Origin: Candidatus Elusimicrobium euhamitermitis
GTDB taxonomy: Bacteria; Elusimicrobiota; Elusimicrobia; Elusimicrobiales; Elusimicrobiaceae
Assembly: GCA_031254225.1 (NCBI GenBank)
Contig: JAIRUU010000081.1
Span: 1 to 15,450 of the forward strand
Direction: 5' to 3'
DNA: 15,450 nucleotides
Shown here piece after piece: positions 13,167 through 15,450 of the stretch. Both the position numbers and the translations under genes were made by a program. Position 1 is the first letter of the stretch. Every line of letters begins with the position of its first letter. The notes under the pieces are model-generated. The model searched no databases and was not told the DNA's origin. It saw nothing but the letters and a program-made list of their open reading frames with translations.

Positions 13167-14585
13167 ATGGTAGCCGAAATCAAAACCGCAGCAAAAACTT
13201 CAAAAAAGATAAATTCTGATTTGTGCGTCTTAATACTGGCCGGCGGCAAAGGCACGCGCATGCGTTCCGCTTTGCCCAAACCGCTGCATAAAATTTGCGG
13301 CAAACCCATGCTGGCCCACATAATGCAAACCGCGCAGGCTCTGCGCCCTGCGGCTATAGGCGTTTTGACGGGTTTTGAGGCGGAAAAAGCCCAGACTTTA
13401 ATCAAAGAAAACCTGCCGGACTGGGGCATTTACACAAAAGTCGTATTTACTCTGCAGAAAATTTTAAACGGCTCGGGCACCGCGGTCAAAGACTCTCTCT
13501 CCTTTATTAAAAAATACAAAAACGTTTTGATTTTATCAGGCGACGCGCCGCTTGTCCGCCCGTCCACGCTGGAAAAAATGTATAAAGATTTTTGCGGGGC
13601 CAAAGCTTTTGCGTCCGTGCTCAGCGTAAACGTTTTTAATCCGCAAGGATACGGCCGCATAATACGCAACGCAAAAGGCAATTTTGAAGAAATTGTGGAA
13701 GAAACAAGCGCGGCGGCAAAACAGAAAAAAATTAATGAAATTAATTCCGGCATGTATATTTTTAATACCAAAGAACTTGCCAAAGCGCTTGCAAAACTTG
13801 CGCCCAAAGGCCCGAAAAAAGAATATTATCTGACTGACTGCATTGAAATTTTTACGTCTCAAAATCTTAAAGTTACGGCTTTTAATACTGAAGACGAAAC
13901 AGAGGCGCTGGGCGTAAACAGCAAAACGCAGCTGGCCGAGGCCGAGGCTGTTTTAAGAGACCGCAAAACAAACGAACTGCTTGAGCAGGGCGTAACAATC
14001 ATACGGCCCGAGACGGCCGATATTGACGCGGAAGTTATTGTTGCTCCTGACGCCGTTATTTACCCCAACAATTTTATTTACGGCAAAACCAAAATATCCG
14101 CCGGCGTTGTTATAGAGCCTAATTGTTTTATAGTTGACAGCGTTATAGAAGAAGGCGCGAAAATTAAAGCGGGAAGTTATATAGAAAGCGCGGTCGTCGG
14201 CCCGCGGGCCGAAGTCGGGCCTTACGCTCACCTGCGCTCCGGCACGGTGCTTAAAGAAAAAGCCAAAGTGGGCAATTACTGCGAAACTAAAAAGTCCGTC
14301 ATAGGCCGCGGCTCAAAAGTCAACCATCTCAGTTATATAGGGGATACCGTGATGGGGGAAAAAGTGAACGTCGGCGCGGGCACGATTACCTGCAATTACG
14401 ACGGCGTTAATAAATTTAAAACGGAAATAGGGGACAATGTTTTTATAGGCTCAAACACAAATTTGGTAGCGCCGGTAAAGCTTGGCAGTAAAAGCAAGAC
14501 GGGCGCTGGCTCAACGATAACAGAAGACGTTGAGGACGGCGCGCTTGCCCTTGGCCGCGCGCGCCAGATAAATATTAAAAGATAG
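13167..14585 (+). CDS. glmU: Bifunctional UDP-N-acetylglucosamine pyrophosphorylase/glucosamine-1-phosphate N-acetyltransferase
   Basis: GlmU completes UDP-GlcNAc synthesis: acetyl-CoA acetylates glucosamine-1-phosphate, then UTP is used for uridylylation. The 472-residue protein has an N-terminal nucleotidyltransferase domain with LAGGKGTRM (24-32) and LPKPLH (36-41), then SGDAPL (124-129). A left-handed beta-helix begins around residue 280. In the helix domain, GNYCETKKS, VNHLSYIGD (His about 387, matching the catalytic His of E. coli), NVGAGTITCNYDG and VFIGSNTNLVAP are conserved. The uracil-site segment reads NGSGTAV where LGTGHAV is common, a mild variation. About 18 residues precede the first strand; the start is kept because AGTAGGT lies just upstream. 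The gene faces away from the glmM/glmS operon and is followed 37 bp later by prs, a common pairing. Confidence 0.97.
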   Translation: MVAEIKTAAKTSKKINSDLCVLILAGGKGTRMRSALPKPLHKICGKPMLAHIMQTAQALRPAAIGVLTGFEAEKAQTLIKENLPDWGIYTKVVFTLQKILNGSGTAVKDSLSFIKKYKNVLILSGDAPLVRPSTLEKMYKDFCGAKAFASVLSVNVFNPQGYGRIIRNAKGNFEEIVEETSAAAKQKKINEINSGMYIFNTKELAKALAKLAPKGPKKEYYLTDCIEIFTSQNLKVTAFNTEDETEALGVNSKTQLAEAEAVLRDRKTNELLEQGVTIIRPETADIDAEVIVAPDAVIYPNNFIYGKTKISAGVVIEPNCFIVDSVIEEGAKIKAGSYIESAVVGPRAEVGPYAHLRSGTVLKEKAKVGNYCETKKSVIGRGSKVNHLSYIGDTVMGEKVNVGAGTITCNYDGVNKFKTEIGDNVFIGSNTNLVAPVKLGSKSKTGAGSTITEDVEDGALALGRARQINIKR

Positions 14586-14611
14586 TTGATAAACAATAAA
14601 TTAATCAACTA
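14583..14611 (+). promoter_or_regulatory. Small hairpin at the glmU stop, upstream of prs
   Basis: TAGTTGAT (14583-14590, including the glmU stop) pairs perfectly with ATCAACTA (14604-14611) around an A/T-rich 13-base loop. It ends 2 bases before the prs ribosome site AGGTG (14614-14618). The stem is AT-rich with no T-run, so it is not a terminator. A modest effect on prs translation is possible. Confidence 0.35.
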
Positions 14612-14622
14612 ACAGGTGTTAA

Positions 14623-15450
14623 ATGAAAACAGTTAACGGCGAATTAAAAGTTTTTTCCGGCAATTCAAACAAACCTCTGGCTGTGGAAATATGCCGGCAT
14701 TTAAATATTGAAATGGGCCGCACGCACGTTGAACGATTCGCCGACGGGGAAATAGACGTCCAGGTTCTGGAAAGCGTGCGCGGGCACGACTGCTATATAG
14801 TACAAAGCACCTGCACGCCGGTTAATGAAAATCTGATGGAACTTTTAATAATGATTGACGCTTTCAAGCGCGCCAGCGCGGAAAAAATAACCGCGGTGCT
14901 CCCGTATTTCGGCTACGCAAGGGCGGACAGAAAAGCTTCCCCGCGCGTGCCGATAACCGCAAAACTGGTCAGCAATCTTATAACGGAAGCCGGCGCGGAT
15001 AGAGTGATGACCGTTGACCTTCACGCCGGACAGATACAGGGTTTCTTTGATATTCCCGTTGACCATTTGCAGGCAAGGCCGGTATTTTTGGATTATTTTC
15101 AGGATTTAAGAAAACGCGACGACGTAGTTGTGGTATCGCCGGACGTGGGCGGCACGGAAAGAGCGCGCAAATTCGCGGCGCGCATGGACGCGGGGCTTGT
15201 CATTATTGACAAACGCCGGCCTAAAGCGAACGAGGCCGTAGTCTACAATATTATCGGCGACGTGCAGGGCAAAACCTGTATTATTTTTGACGATATCGCA
15301 GATACCGCGGGCACGCTTGCCGTGGTGTCAAACAAATTAAAAGAAAACGGCGCGACGTGCATTTACGCGGTATGCACGCACGGCATTTTGTCCCGCAACG
15401 GCGTGGATAAAATCAACAATTCGCCGATAGAGAAATTGATTGTCACGGAC
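14623..15450 (+). CDS. prs: Ribose-phosphate pyrophosphokinase (PRPP synthetase), partial at window end
   Basis: Prs transfers pyrophosphate from ATP to ribose-5-phosphate, giving PRPP for purine, pyrimidine, NAD, His and Trp synthesis. The frame is open from the ATG to the last base, covering 276 codons of an expected 310-320; the C-terminus is outside the window. Recognised motifs are ERFADGEIDVQV, LPYFGYARADRK (ATP/ribose region), TVDLHAGQIQGFFDIPVDHL, VVVSPDVGGTERARKFA, and the PRPP loop FDDIADTAGTL. DDxIDTAGT is more usual, so Ala in the fourth loop position (DDIADTAGT) is a small deviation. AGGTG lies 4 bp before the ATG. It follows glmU in the same direction and is probably co-transcribed. 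Confidence 0.96.
   Translation, partial: MKTVNGELKVFSGNSNKPLAVEICRHLNIEMGRTHVERFADGEIDVQVLESVRGHDCYIVQSTCTPVNENLMELLIMIDAFKRASAEKITAVLPYFGYARADRKASPRVPITAKLVSNLITEAGADRVMTVDLHAGQIQGFFDIPVDHLQARPVFLDYFQDLRKRDDVVVVSPDVGGTERARKFAARMDAGLVIIDKRRPKANEAVVYNIIGDVQGKTCIIFDDIADTAGTLAVVSNKLKENGATCIYAVCTHGILSRNGVDKINNSPIEKLIVTD

Noticed and set aside
1..15450. CRISPR array, tRNA, rRNA, insertion sequence or prophage genes
   Set aside because: No regularly spaced direct repeats, no cloverleaf or rRNA segments noticed, and no transposase, integrase or phage protein among the open frames.

Overview
The window reads as a bacterial chromosome segment of mostly housekeeping genes. I infer a Gram-negative (two-membrane) bacterium, most likely of the Elusimicrobiota. 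The reasons are the pilin N-terminus near 10205 (a KKGFTLVEVLVVV-type start followed by a KAVEKSRAMEAFEILD-like stretch, which I associate with that phylum), a C-terminal outer-membrane beta-barrel protein, and operon structures that match no well-known model genome. This placement is from memory of family styles; no search was run.

Layout. (a) 1-487: no credible gene, but a cluster of inverted repeats, including a roughly 140-bp imperfect palindrome (element A). (b) 488-7774, minus strand: a tight six-gene run, in transcription order hpt, ftsH, glmM, pdxJ, glmS, nnrD. Most junctions overlap or nearly touch (ATGA, TAATG or a 2-bp gap). The exception is the 61-bp ftsH-glmM gap, which carries a perfect 12-bp hairpin. 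(c) 7775-7913: hpt promoter and a very strong intrinsic terminator for the gene to its right. (d) 7914-10205, minus: a 763-residue fusion of a type IV pilin-like domain to about 620 residues of cysteine-rich repeats. (e) 10294-11652, minus: a Slam/DUF560-like TPR plus beta-barrel outer-membrane protein. (f) 11657-12232, minus: a divergent MntP-like membrane protein, 4 bp upstream of the barrel gene. (g) 12233-12535: intergenic, carrying element B, a second palindrome of the same family as element A. (h) 12536-13087, minus: canonical mntP. (i) 13088-13166: divergent promoter region. (j) 13167-15450, plus: glmU and prs, with prs cut by the window end.

How the genes fit together. glmS, glmM and glmU together supply the whole route from fructose-6-phosphate to UDP-GlcNAc, the precursor of peptidoglycan and LPS. 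prs makes PRPP, which hpt uses for purine salvage. ftsH is the membrane quality-control protease, pdxJ makes pyridoxine phosphate, and nnrD repairs damaged NAD(P)H. The accessory part is 7914-13087: two Mn-exporter paralogues, a Slam-like outer-membrane protein and a giant Cys-rich pilin-like protein. The most interesting observations are the pilin/Cys-rich fusion beside a Slam-like barrel, the two palindromic elements with compensatory stem changes, and a terminator-like hairpin inside the first codons of the barrel gene.
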